Under the pieces are notes generated by a model. That model saw only the letters and a list, made by a program, of their open reading frames with translations, did no database searches and was not told the DNA's origin. Shown piece after piece: positions 13,596-20,379 of a stretch of DNA of 32,872 bases; positions within the stretch are counted from its first letter, which is position 1, and the number at the start of each line of letters is the position of its first letter. The DNA lies in IMG/VR virus record IMGVR_UViG_3300042554_001188, positions 1 through 32,872 of that record; one strand, written 5' to 3'. This stretch comes from a virus. The position numbers and the translations under genes were made by a program.

Positions 13596-14231
13596 ATGAA
13601 GATCACCACGAAGCACCCGGGCTACCCGTCGCACGTAGTGCGGCGAGCCGCCCGCTGGGCGGCGAAGCAGATCGGGCTCGACGGCAAGGTTCTGCGGACG
13701 CTGAACGTCGAGGTCGGCTACCGCAAGTCGGCACAGTGGAAGAACGGCGATACGTGGGGCGGCTGGTACAAGCATGGCGAGCGGCTCGTGCAAGTGCTGC
13801 TCGGTCGCAACATTCGGTACCCGACGCCAGCAGGCCACAACCGCAGCGAGGCGGATCGGTTTGCCAACGACGAGTGGGAAGTGTTCGTCATGATGCTCGC
13901 CCACGAACTTGAACACGCACGCTGCTATGCGGTCTCGCGAACATGGGACGAACGAGCAAGGCTCAACTCCGAACCGCGCGTGCGTGCGATCCACTGGCGA
14001 ACCCTGCTCGCCTTCCGCGAAGCCCGCGAGACGCTGCTTGCTGAGTGGCTCCGCGAGCCGTCCAAGCGGCCGGTGAAGCCGAAGCCGAGCGTCGTGGATC
14101 GCCGGGCCGAGCGGGCTGCAATGCTCCTCGCCCAATGGGAGCGGAAGCTCAAGATGGCGAAGACGAAGGTGAGCAAGTACCGCCGCAAGGTCAACTACTA
14201 CGGTGCCGCCGCCGCCCGGCGGCAGGGATAA
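13596..14231 (+). CDS. HExxH protein, SprT-like metallopeptidase candidate
   Basis: ATG 13596 follows AACGGAGGAC; the product has 211 residues. VMMLAHELEHARCY (about residues 94-107) is an H-E-x-x-H zinc motif. The N-terminal part (GYPSHVVRRAARWAAKQIGLDGKVLRTLNVEVGYRK) resembles the region before the motif in some phage SprT-like peptidases. The C-terminal 60 residues are very basic and helical (KRPVKPKPSVVDRRAERAAMLLAQWERKLKMAKTKVSKYRRKVNYY), suggesting DNA or RNA contact. In its family members this would be a nuclease-repair protease or an uncharacterised peptidase. This is the second small HExxH protein in the window. Confidence 0.65.
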   Translation: MKITTKHPGYPSHVVRRAARWAAKQIGLDGKVLRTLNVEVGYRKSAQWKNGDTWGGWYKHGERLVQVLLGRNIRYPTPAGHNRSEADRFANDEWEVFVMMLAHELEHARCYAVSRTWDERARLNSEPRVRAIHWRTLLAFREARETLLAEWLREPSKRPVKPKPSVVDRRAERAAMLLAQWERKLKMAKTKVSKYRRKVNYYGAAAARRQG

Positions 14232-14241
14232 TTGTTCGGGA
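14229..14241 (+). repeat. TGATTGTTCGG junction motif, copy 2
   Basis: TAATTGTTCGGGA starts with the TAA of the previous gene and lies 37 bases before ATG 14266, with AACGGAGGAC between. It is the simplest case: motif, about 12 bases, ribosome site, start. Confidence 0.65.
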
Positions 14242-14265
14242 CTGCTAACAACGGAGGACGATGCG

Positions 14266-14526
14266 ATGACGAAGCGAATCGAGCAATGGCTAGAGCAGCA
14301 CGGGTTCAAAAACGGAGATTGGCACTGGGACTTCAACAATCTCCGAGTCGCTGCAATCGGCCACGAGTTCCTCATCATGATGTTCTGGGGGCGAGCAGGC
14401 GAGACGCCGCTGGCATGGTCGGCTGCGTTCCCCTGCCCCGACGGCAAGTTGTCCGCACCGGAAGACGTGGTGCTGGAGACGATCAAGCAGGCGTTCAAGC
14501 ACGCTGACGTATCGGAGGTGCGGTAA
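14266..14526 (+). CDS. Small early protein of unknown function
   Basis: This 86-residue protein from ATG 14266 has WLEQHGFKNGDWHWDFNNLRVAAIGHEFLIMMFWGRAGETPLAW, a short alpha/beta fold with several Trp/Phe residues, and a helical end (APEDVVLETIKQAFKHADVSEVR). An ATG 5 bases upstream at 14261 is in another frame. It overlaps the next gene by one base (TAATG). No function is recognised. Confidence 0.55.
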   Translation: MTKRIEQWLEQHGFKNGDWHWDFNNLRVAAIGHEFLIMMFWGRAGETPLAWSAAFPCPDGKLSAPEDVVLETIKQAFKHADVSEVR

Positions 14527-14993
14527 TGCAAACCTTCCTGCCCTACCCCAACATCTGGGCCTCGGCCCGGTGCCTCGACAATCGGCGACTCGGCAAGCAG
14601 CGGGTCGAGTGCAAGCAGATTTTGCTCACGCTCGGAGTCGACGTTGGCGAGCATCGCGGCAACCCGGCATCGCGGTGGCGGAACCATCCCGCTGTCCGTA
14701 TGTGGCGAGGCCACGAGCTTGCCCTGGCCGAGTACGCCGAGATCATGTGTGCGGCGTGGCGGAATCGCGGATTCAAAGACACGCTGCGGGAGCAGTTCCG
14801 TGCTGTGTGCGACCGACTGCTGTCAAGCAGCCGGTGGCACTCCTCGCCCAACTGGCTCGGCTACGACCGGCTGCACGCCTCGCACCGGAGCAACCTGCTC
14901 CGCAAGGACGCCCGACACTACGGTCAGTTCGAATGGCAGGAGCCAGCCGACCTTCCGTACTGGTGGCCTGTGGACAAGGAGGTGGCGGCATGA
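14526..14993 (+). CDS. Pyrimidine-dimer DNA glycosylase-like protein
   Basis: The 155-residue product opens with MQTFLPYPNIWASARCLDNRRLGKQRVECKQILLTL, the signature of the family of T4 endonuclease V-like pyrimidine-dimer glycosylases. It also has PAVRMWRGHELALAEYAEIMCAAWRNRGF and WLGYDRLHASHRSNLLRKD near the end. The T4 enzyme cuts the glycosidic bond at UV dimers and nicks the backbone; its N-terminal amine after Met removal is the nucleophile in T4, here Gln rather than Thr follows Met, so activity is not assured. The call is strong for the family, weaker for the reaction. Confidence 0.8.
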   Translation: MQTFLPYPNIWASARCLDNRRLGKQRVECKQILLTLGVDVGEHRGNPASRWRNHPAVRMWRGHELALAEYAEIMCAAWRNRGFKDTLREQFRAVCDRLLSSSRWHSSPNWLGYDRLHASHRSNLLRKDARHYGQFEWQEPADLPYWWPVDKEVAA

Positions 14994-15139
14994 GCAAGCC
15001 GAGCGACCTGGAGATGCGGATGATGATGCTCGGTGCCGCGCTCGCGCGGTGGAACCCCGAGGCGGCAAAGATTGTGGCTGACGCTATGGTCGAATTGGAA
15101 AAGACCCGCAAGGCGAAGGCAAGAAGGAGAAAGAAATGA
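14990..15139 (+). CDS. Very small basic helical protein
   Basis: ATG 14990 (ATGA overlap with the previous stop) gives 49 residues: KPSDLEMRMMMLGAALARWNPEAAKIVADAMVELEKTRKAKARRRKK. It is one or two helices with a basic tail, and overlaps the next gene by 4 bases. The tight overlaps on both sides make it likely to be translated. Function unknown. Confidence 0.5.
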   Translation: MSKPSDLEMRMMMLGAALARWNPEAAKIVADAMVELEKTRKAKARRRKK

Positions 15140-15423
15140 AACGGCAGGCGTTCTTCTACAAACGGCAGACGAAGTTCGTTCGACGGCCTGCAGAGATCGA
15201 GATGCGGCGTCACGAAGACGTAGTCGGCATCGGAGTCTGGCCCGCACGTGACGCGACCGATCCGCACGAGCGGCTTCCGGCTCTGATATTCCTCACGCCG
15301 CAGGAAGCGATGGCTGTGGCGTCGTGGCTGTCGGAAAGCGCCGAGCACTTGATGGCGAAGGCGGCGCGTGCTGCGGCACGCAAGGCGGCGAAGCTCGCGG
15401 CGAAGCGGGAGGCGCAGTCATGA
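15136..15423 (+). CDS. Small early protein with helical basic end
   Basis: The 95-residue product from ATG 15136 (ATGA overlap) has a strand-rich first half (KRQTKFVRRPAEIEMRRHEDVVGIGVWPARDATDPHERLPALIFLTPQEAMAVASWL) that could bind DNA or fold as a small regulator, and an Ala/Lys helix at the end. No family is recognised. It overlaps the next gene by 4 bases. Confidence 0.5.
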   Translation: MKRQAFFYKRQTKFVRRPAEIEMRRHEDVVGIGVWPARDATDPHERLPALIFLTPQEAMAVASWLSESAEHLMAKAARAAARKAAKLAAKREAQS

Positions 15424-15647
15424 TCCGCGACCTCGTCCGCACCGCATGCGTCGTGCTCGTCATGGTCGTCGCTGCGGCGCTCGTGGTCGAAGTCCGCGAA
15501 CGGCTCGCTGTGCTCGACATGGCGGTGCGGATGCAGCCGGTCACGTACGGCTACGCCCCGCAGCCAGCACCGGAGCCTCGCCCGCTAGCCCGGTTCGGGC
15601 GGGCCACGCTCGATTTGGCCGACGCGGCCCTGGGGGTGATCCGGTGA
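15420..15647 (+). CDS. Small membrane protein
   Basis: ATG 15420 gives 75 residues with one strong transmembrane stretch (TACVVLVMVVAAALVV, residues about 8-23) after a short N-terminus (MIRDLVR), then a Pro-rich tail with PQPAPEPRPLARFG. A holin-like, superinfection-exclusion or membrane-anchoring role is possible, but only one membrane segment is seen. It is the last gene of this early block before promoter P2. Confidence 0.5.
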   Translation: MIRDLVRTACVVLVMVVAAALVVEVRERLAVLDMAVRMQPVTYGYAPQPAPEPRPLARFGRATLDLADAALGVIR

Positions 15648-15693
15648 ACCCCTGAAACACGGGGCAAAACGAGGCAAAAAATATTTTGGAAAG
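15648..15693 (+). promoter_or_regulatory. AT-rich upstream region of promoter P2
   Basis: Between the stop at 15647 and the P2 promoter lies a short weak hairpin (CCCCTG ... CAcGGGG, near 15652-15664) and an A/T tract (CAAAAAATATTTTGG, 15675-15689). The latter aligns with the T-rich stretch before P1, suggesting an UP-like element. No gene here. Confidence 0.45.
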
Positions 15694-15725
15694 CCTATTG
15701 ACGGCGAAAGCCGATAGGGTATGAT
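15694..15725 (+). promoter_or_regulatory. Early promoter P2 with embedded inverted repeat
   Basis: TTGACG (15698-15703) and TATGAT (15720-15725), 16 bases apart, copy the layout of P1. CCTAT (15694-15698) and ATAGG (15714-15718) are the same inverted repeats at the same 25-base span; the inner part here is CGGC-GAAA-GCCG rather than GCG-AAA-CGC, so each copy keeps a palindrome although four inner bases differ. It would drive 15777 onward. Confidence 0.78.
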
Positions 15726-15734
15726 GAGGGAGTT

Positions 15735-15750
15735 CGCGGCGGACACCGCG
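15735..15750 (+). promoter_or_regulatory. Leader hairpin downstream of P2
   Basis: CGCGG-CGGACA-CCGCG is identical to the hairpin after P1 and at a similar distance from the promoter (about 10 bases past the -10). The flanks differ, so the hairpin itself seems selected. Confidence 0.55.
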
Positions 15751-15776
15751 ACAGACGACGAAACGGAGACACGACG

Positions 15777-15980
15777 ATGACCCCAGCCAGCAAGATGGAC
15801 TTCAAGAAGATCAAGGACGCGATTAACTACCTCGGCCGCGACGACATGCGGACGCGGCTCACGACGAAGGTCGGAGACAATCCAGCCAGCGTGGATGCCA
15901 CACTCGCGTTGATCGAGAGCCTGTGTGCCGTGATCCGGCAGCAGGAAGGACTTGTGGTCGAGGAGATCACGGTCGGCTGA
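15777..15980 (+). CDS. Small early protein after promoter P2
   Basis: The 67-residue product from ATG 15777, after a GGAG ribosome site, has MDFKKIKDAINYLGRDDMRTRLTTKVGDNPASVDATLALIESLCAVIRQQEG. It is helical and acidic, with no known motif. As the first gene of the second early transcript it may be an anti-host or regulatory factor, which is an inference from position. Confidence 0.55.
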   Translation: MTPASKMDFKKIKDAINYLGRDDMRTRLTTKVGDNPASVDATLALIESLCAVIRQQEGLVVEEITVG

Positions 15981-15991
15981 TTGTTCGGATA
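15978..15991 (+). repeat. TGATTGTTCGG junction motif, copy 3
   Basis: TGATTGTTCGGATA begins at the stop of the previous gene. A hairpin (15998-16022) follows, then a variant copy TGATTGTTTAGG at 16029, 38 bases before ATG 16067 with AACGGAGGAC between. Confidence 0.6.
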
Positions 15992-15997
15992 CGTAAT

Positions 15998-16022
15998 CGG
16001 CCCGGCCTCGTCGGCCGTGCCG
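15998..16022 (+). terminator. Hairpin between motif copies, without T-tract
   Basis: CGGC-C-CGGCC (15998-16007) pairs with GGCCG-T-GCCG (16013-16022), with one C/T mismatch in the stem and the loop TCGTC. No T-rich tail follows. With the hairpin at 13542-13570 it shows that hairpins recur beside the TGATTGTTCGG motif. Confidence 0.5.
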
Positions 16023-16066
16023 CTGGACTGATTGTTTAGGTTCGGTAACTAACGGAGGACTCTGAC

Positions 16067-16948
16067 ATGACGACGATGATTGCGAACAACGTGGCGGATC
16101 GCGTGCGTTCTGCGTTCGGTTTCAGCGTGGACAAGTTCCCGCTCTCGGGACCGGATGGTATGCGGACGCCGTTCTACGGGCTCTTCAAGAGCGACGACGG
16201 CGCGGCGGTCGGATACGGATCGGTCAGCGATCGATACGAGCCGCACACGACCGACGATGTGCTGGCCCTCGTCGAGGCTGCTGGGCATGCGTTCGATGGC
16301 GTGGCCGACGTGAAGTGTCATTTCGACCACGGTCACTACGTCTCGATTCAGCCGAGCAAGGAGCAGCGGCTCGCGGTGTACGGCACAGCCGACAACGTGT
16401 TTCCGCGCATCGTGATCGACGCGGGCTACGGTGGGCAGGCGTTCCGGGCCTCGCTCGGTCTGTACCGCGACCTGTGCCGCAACATGATGATCCTGCGGCA
16501 GGCCGAGGGCACGACCGTGTCGATCCGGCACACGTCGAGCCTGAGACTCCAGATGGACGAGCTCGTCACGACGTTCGCTTCGCTGGAGCAGACGTGGGGC
16601 AACCTGCAGACGGTCGTGCAGCAGATGGCGAACCGCGAGGTTCGCATGGTCGAGTTCCTCAATGCCGTCTACGGAGAGCCGAAGAGCGACGAGGGGCGGT
16701 CGGTGACGATCCACCGCAACCGCACCGAGGCGATATTCCGGCGACTCCAGAGCGAGCGGGTTCGCACCGGTCGCGGCACGATGGGCAACGACTTTGTCGT
16801 GACCGGCTGGGATGCGTTCAACGCCGTGCAAGGGTTCGTCCAGCACGACGCGACGCGACGCGGACGACCGACCGAAATGGAGCGGATCATCAGCGCGCTG
16901 CACGACACGAAGGTCGCAGCCGCCGAGCGAATCGCTCTCGCACTCTGA
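16067..16948 (+). CDS. DUF932 family phage/plasmid protein
   Basis: The 293-residue product begins at ATG 16067 after AACGGAGGAC. FYGLFKSDDGAAVGYGSVSDRYEPHTTDDVLALVEAAG (about residues 36-73) and VRHTSS-like IRHTSSLRLQMDE are signatures of the DUF932 / TIGR03299 family. This family is common on plasmids and phages, often next to recombination genes, and resembles a single-strand annealing or replication accessory fold; no function is proven. The gene is followed by a terminator, so it probably ends the early unit that starts at P2. Confidence 0.82.
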   Translation: MTTMIANNVADRVRSAFGFSVDKFPLSGPDGMRTPFYGLFKSDDGAAVGYGSVSDRYEPHTTDDVLALVEAAGHAFDGVADVKCHFDHGHYVSIQPSKEQRLAVYGTADNVFPRIVIDAGYGGQAFRASLGLYRDLCRNMMILRQAEGTTVSIRHTSSLRLQMDELVTTFASLEQTWGNLQTVVQQMANREVRMVEFLNAVYGEPKSDEGRSVTIHRNRTEAIFRRLQSERVRTGRGTMGNDFVVTGWDAFNAVQGFVQHDATRRGRPTEMERIISALHDTKVAAAERIALAL

Positions 16949-16973
16949 CCGTGGCTTAGTCCACCACGGTTCG

Positions 16974-17025
16974 CCCGGCGGGAGCGGGTTTCCTCCGTTC
17001 TCCCGCCCCGCCGGGCTCTTTCTTT
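16974..17025 (+). terminator. Intrinsic terminator after DUF932 gene
   Basis: CCCGGCG (16974-16980) pairs with CGCCGGG (17009-17015), and inside it GGAG (16981-16984) pairs with CTCC, then CTCTTTCTTTC follows (17016-17025). A smaller hairpin CCGTGG/CCACGG precedes it at 16949-16969. It separates the P2 unit from the next genes. Confidence 0.7.
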
Positions 17026-17054
17026 CAAACGAACGGACGCAGGGAGTGCGAGTC

Positions 17055-17330
17055 ATGTTTCGGGTCTACGTGTTCGTGTCGTCTTACGACCAGCAGGTCA
17101 TCGCGCACATCAGCGAAGTCGAGCCGGTCGAGTGGCAGGGCAAGACGATGTATCGGGATCTCGCCACAGGCCGAGTCGATCCGAACTACGGGCGTGAGGA
17201 CGAGCCCGTGTTCGCCACGAGAGAGGAAGCCGTTGCCGAAGCGATCGCAGGGCTCGGGCGTCTCGAAGAGCAGTTCGCGGCGGCCTGCCGCAGCAAGATC
17301 GAAGAGTTGCAGACGGAGGTGGCAGCGTGA
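17055..17330 (+). CDS. Small protein of unknown function
   Basis: ATG 17055 follows GGGAG. The 91-residue product has a strand-rich N-terminus (FRVYVFVSSYDQQVIAHISEVEPVEWQGKTMYRD) and a helix with EEAVAEAIAGLGRLEEQFAAACRSKIEELQTEVAA. It overlaps the next start by 4 bases (GTGA). No family recognised. Confidence 0.5.
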   Translation: MFRVYVFVSSYDQQVIAHISEVEPVEWQGKTMYRDLATGRVDPNYGREDEPVFATREEAVAEAIAGLGRLEEQFAAACRSKIEELQTEVAA

Positions 17331-17611
17331 ACTGGCATGTCAAGACCGGCGAGCGTTCGGTTCTCGGCGTCGGCTCGGCGATCGACATCGTCGTCGGGCG
17401 ATTGGAGTACCTCGTCCAACACGGCAGTAGGTGCAACCAAGAGAAGCTGCTCGGCGAGGCGATCGAGTACGCGAGGTTGCTGCGCGGGTGGATTCGCGAG
17501 CACGAGCCGAGGGTAGAGCTCAAGCAGTGGACGTGCGACGGAAGCATCGAGTCGCAGAGTCGGCAGGTGCTTCGCGCTGGTGGCAAGGCTGGCCCGATGA
17601 GCGACGGTTGA
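17327..17611 (+). CDS. Small protein upstream of SF2 helicase
   Basis: The GTG at 17327 overlaps the previous stop. The 94-residue product (HVKTGERSVLGVGSAIDIVVGRLEYLVQHGSRCNQEKLLGEAIEYARLLRGWIREHEPR) is helical with a basic end. No function is visible. It may form a unit with the helicase that follows 15 bases later. Confidence 0.5.
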   Translation: MNWHVKTGERSVLGVGSAIDIVVGRLEYLVQHGSRCNQEKLLGEAIEYARLLRGWIREHEPRVELKQWTCDGSIESQSRQVLRAGGKAGPMSDG

Positions 17612-17626
17612 AAAAGGAGAAGAGCA

Positions 17627-19039
17627 ATGAGTTGGCACGACTCGTTCGATCGCATGAAGCGGCGTCCGCATCTGCTCGTCGTCTGCCCGCAAGCCGTTGC
17701 ACCGGCCTGGGGGCGCGTCGTCGAGGCTGCGACGCGAGGTGAGTTGGCCGCGTGGTCGCATCAGTCGCAGGCTGCGGCGTGGTACGCCGAGCGGCACGCC
17801 GGAATGCTCGCGATGGATATGGGCACCGGCAAGACGTTCGCGGCCCTGCTGGCCCTCGACGCGATGCGGCATCCGCTGGTCTATCTCGACCTGTCCCGTG
17901 GCACGGGCAAGCAGCGAGCCGAGCGGCTGCAGTCCGCCTTGTCGGTCGCGGGCGGGAAGTGCCTCGTCGTCGTGACGAACTACGAGTCGATCTGGCGGTC
18001 GGCTCTGGCTCCGACGATCGAGTTGGTCAAGTGGGCGGCGATCGTGCTGGACGAGTCGCATCGGATCAAGGCACCGGGCGGTGCCGCGAGTCGATATCTC
18101 GCGAGGCTCGCTGCGAAGCAGCCGCATGCGAGGAGGCTGTGCCTCACCGGGACGCCGATGCCGCACTGGCCGCTCGACCTGTACGGGCAGTTTCGGTTCC
18201 TCGATCCGCAGGTGTACGGCACTTCGTTCGCGAGGATGCGTGCTCGATTCGCCGAGTGTGACACGAGGTTTCCATCGAAGGTGAAGTATTGGAAAAACCA
18301 AGACGAGTTGACCGCGAAGCTCGACGCGCACTCGTTCCGCGTCACGGCAGACGAGGTGCTCGACCTGCCCGAGGCGATTCATGAGACGTTGCCGGTGGAG
18401 TTGTCGCCGAAGGTTCAGCGGTTCTATCGGTCGCTCGAATCGGAGATGGTCGCGGAGATCGAGTCTGGGACGGTCACGGCGGCGAACGCGCTCACGAAGC
18501 TCCTGCGGATGCAGCAGGCGACCGGCGGATATGCCCGCATCGACGGCAGTGCGGAGGTCGTGCCGATCGACGGCACGCCAGCGAAGCGGATGGTGCTGGC
18601 CGATCGTCTCGAAGACCTGCCGGTGACCGAGCCGGTAGTCGTGTTCTGCCGGTTTCGCTCCGACCTCGAAGACGTTGCCGCCGTGGCACGCGAGTTGGGA
18701 CGCGAGTACGCCGAGGTATCCGGCGAGCGGAAAGACCTCGAACGGTGGCAGCGAGGCGACGCGGTGATTCTCGGCGTGCAGATGCAGTCAGGAGGCGTTG
18801 GCATCGACTGCTCGCGTGCCGCTTACGCCTTCTACTACTCGCTCGGCTTCAGCCTGGGCGACTACGAGCAGAGTCTGGCACGGCTGCGGCGACCGGGGCA
18901 GACGCGATGCGTGCGTTACTACCACCTCGTCTGTGAAGGCACGGTGGACGCGCAGGTGTATGCAGCACTACGGGAGCGTCGGCACGTCGTCGAGGCAGTG
19001 CTGCAACGGTTGACGCCGAGACAGGAGTCGGTGGCATGA
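17627..19039 (+). CDS. SNF2/SF2-type DNA helicase with displaced motif Ia
   Basis: This 470-residue protein has Walker A GTGKT (residues 66-70), DESH (142-145), LTGTP (173-177) and QSLARLRRPGQ (about 415-425), so both helicase domains are present. LLVVCPQAVAPAWGR, which is motif Ia and normally follows the Walker A helix, is at residues 17-30, before the GTGKT. The usual order is found if that block (about residues 9-40) is placed after LALD (78), where DAMRHPLVYLDLS continues. The DNA copy at 17651-17661 and the breakpoint near 17860-17876 share short similar sequence. It may be a natural permutation that keeps the fold. ATP-driven DNA translocation in replication or repair is expected. Confidence 0.85.
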   Translation: MSWHDSFDRMKRRPHLLVVCPQAVAPAWGRVVEAATRGELAAWSHQSQAAAWYAERHAGMLAMDMGTGKTFAALLALDAMRHPLVYLDLSRGTGKQRAERLQSALSVAGGKCLVVVTNYESIWRSALAPTIELVKWAAIVLDESHRIKAPGGAASRYLARLAAKQPHARRLCLTGTPMPHWPLDLYGQFRFLDPQVYGTSFARMRARFAECDTRFPSKVKYWKNQDELTAKLDAHSFRVTADEVLDLPEAIHETLPVELSPKVQRFYRSLESEMVAEIESGTVTAANALTKLLRMQQATGGYARIDGSAEVVPIDGTPAKRMVLADRLEDLPVTEPVVVFCRFRSDLEDVAAVARELGREYAEVSGERKDLERWQRGDAVILGVQMQSGGVGIDCSRAAYAFYYSLGFSLGDYEQSLARLRRPGQTRCVRYYHLVCEGTVDAQVYAALRERRHVVEAVLQRLTPRQESVA

Positions 19040-19494
19040 GCACTAGATTTGAAGACGAGATCGACGGACAGCACGAACAATCCATGCAGTTGTCGAAACT
19101 GCTGGAGCGCGTGGCCGAGTTGCAGGACGCCAAGGACCGCATCTCGGCGGAACTGGCGAAGGTGAGCAAGGAACTGAAAGGCGTGGAGTCGCTCGCCGTC
19201 GAGCAGTTGTCGCTCTCGGGCCTCGACGGCGTGCGTGCGGCGGGCAAGTCGTGGTTCGTGCGGGAGTTCTTCGCGGTGTCGATTCCGACTGAGAACAAGG
19301 AGCGGGTGCTGGAGATCGCCAGCGAAGCCTGCCCCGAGCTCGTGTCGGTCAACACGGCGAGCTTGAAGAGTTGGTTGCTGGAGGAGCGGCGCGGACAGGA
19401 CGGCACCGAAGGCGGGCTGGCCGAGGGCACGCCGTTCGAGGGTTTGATTTCGGAGTTCCGTGAGATGCGGCTGTCGCATCGCACGCTCGGTTGA
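19036..19494 (+). CDS. Coiled-coil phage protein of unknown function
   Basis: The ATG at 19036 overlaps the helicase stop (ATGA). The 152-residue product has a coiled-coil N-terminal half (SKLLERVAELQDAKDRISAELAKVSKELKGVESLAVEQLSL), then a globular domain (VRAAGKSWFVREFFAVSIPTENKERVLEIASEACPELVSVNTASLKSWL). This two-part architecture is common in replication regions of phages and is known to me as uncharacterised. Operon placement right after the helicase suggests a replication-linked role. Confidence 0.6.
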   Translation: MSTRFEDEIDGQHEQSMQLSKLLERVAELQDAKDRISAELAKVSKELKGVESLAVEQLSLSGLDGVRAAGKSWFVREFFAVSIPTENKERVLEIASEACPELVSVNTASLKSWLLEERRGQDGTEGGLAEGTPFEGLISEFREMRLSHRTLG

Positions 19495-19506
19495 TTGTTC
19501 GGGTAT
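19492..19506 (+). repeat. TGATTGTTCGG junction motif, copy 4
   Basis: TGATTGTTCGGGTAT begins at the TGA stop of the previous gene, 46 bases before ATG 19538; the ribosome site here is AAAGGAG. It is one of the four clean intergenic copies. Confidence 0.65.
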
Positions 19507-19537
19507 CGTTTCTATCCTCAAAGAAAGGAGTGCCACG

Positions 19538-20299
19538 ATGGCACCGACAGGTGAGTTGATTACTGGGACGGACTCCAAGTTCCTCGCGCTGCGTCCCGAC
19601 TCGGACGTGCGCGAGGCTCTGATGGCGAACCTGGGACCGGGCGAGACGCTCAACGCGTCGGACCTGCCCCGTGTGCCGACGCCCGCTGGCGGAGGCAAAG
19701 TCTGGAGTTGGATGGACAGCGGCAACAACGAGCAGAGTGCCAAGTCCATCGACGGCGTGCTCGTCTACTACGGCGTGCGTGGCACGCTGTGGGGATCGGA
19801 GGAACCGCAGGGCAAGGTGTCTCCGGTGCTCGTCTCGTATGACCTCATGACTGCGGTCAGGGTCAACGACGACATCGGCGACCTCGACGAGGATGCGTTG
19901 GAGTCGTGTCGCGTTGGCGACCGGCTCTATGACTGGACGAGGCTTCCGTACAACCAGTACGGCACGAGCAAGTCCGGTCGCGGCAAGCGGTGCAAGGAGA
20001 GCAGGCTGCTCGCCGTGCTGCGGCAGGACGAGGCGTGGCCGCTGCTGGTCACGGCTGGGCCGGGGTCGCTGAAGACTGTGACGCCGTTCGTGAAGCGGCT
20101 TCCGGTGCCGCACTTCCGCGCGGTGGTCAGCCTGACGCTCGACCGGGTTGAAAACGCGGGCGGCCAGCCCTACTCGCAGATCGTGCCGAAGCTCACCGGC
20201 ACGCTCTCGAAGGAGGAAGGCGAGATCGTGAAGCGGCTCTACACGGTGCCGCTGTCCCGCGTGGCGACTCAGATCGACGTGACGCAGGAAGCGTCGTAG
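19538..20299 (+). CDS. Conserved phage protein of the replication region
   Basis: The 253-residue product from ATG 19538 has long strand-rich blocks (LVSYDLMTAVRVNDDIGDLDEDALESCRVGDRLYDWTRLPYNQYGTSK) and FRAVVSLTLDRVENAGGQPYSQIVPKLTGTL near its end. Composition and location before the primase resemble the single-strand DNA-binding or annealing proteins of other phages, but no clear OB-fold motif is visible. Called unknown; ssDNA-binding is one possibility. Confidence 0.6.
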   Translation: MAPTGELITGTDSKFLALRPDSDVREALMANLGPGETLNASDLPRVPTPAGGGKVWSWMDSGNNEQSAKSIDGVLVYYGVRGTLWGSEEPQGKVSPVLVSYDLMTAVRVNDDIGDLDEDALESCRVGDRLYDWTRLPYNQYGTSKSGRGKRCKESRLLAVLRQDEAWPLLVTAGPGSLKTVTPFVKRLPVPHFRAVVSLTLDRVENAGGQPYSQIVPKLTGTLSKEEGEIVKRLYTVPLSRVATQIDVTQEAS

Positions 20300-20327
20300 T
20301 CAGGGATCGGCTCGTCGGTCGCATGTA

Positions 20328-20357
20328 CCCCCCGCCGCGTGGAGACGCGGCGGGGGG
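20328..20357 (+). terminator. 12-bp perfect GC hairpin before the primase
   Basis: CCCCCCGCCGCG (20328-20339) pairs with CGCGGCGGGGGG (20346-20357) over the loop TGGAGA. Bases after it (GCTCTCAT) are not a T-run, so it may stop transcription only partly or shield the end of the mRNA. It lies 22 bases before the primase start. Confidence 0.6.
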
Positions 20358-20379
20358 GCTCTCATCACACGGAGGAATC

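Noticed and set aside
13578-17056. Long open frames on the - strand (13578-14714 and 16049-17056)
   Set aside because: They are antisense to clear + strand genes (HExxH protein and glycosylase; DUF932) with strong motifs. High GC at third codon positions makes long empty frames on the opposite strand.
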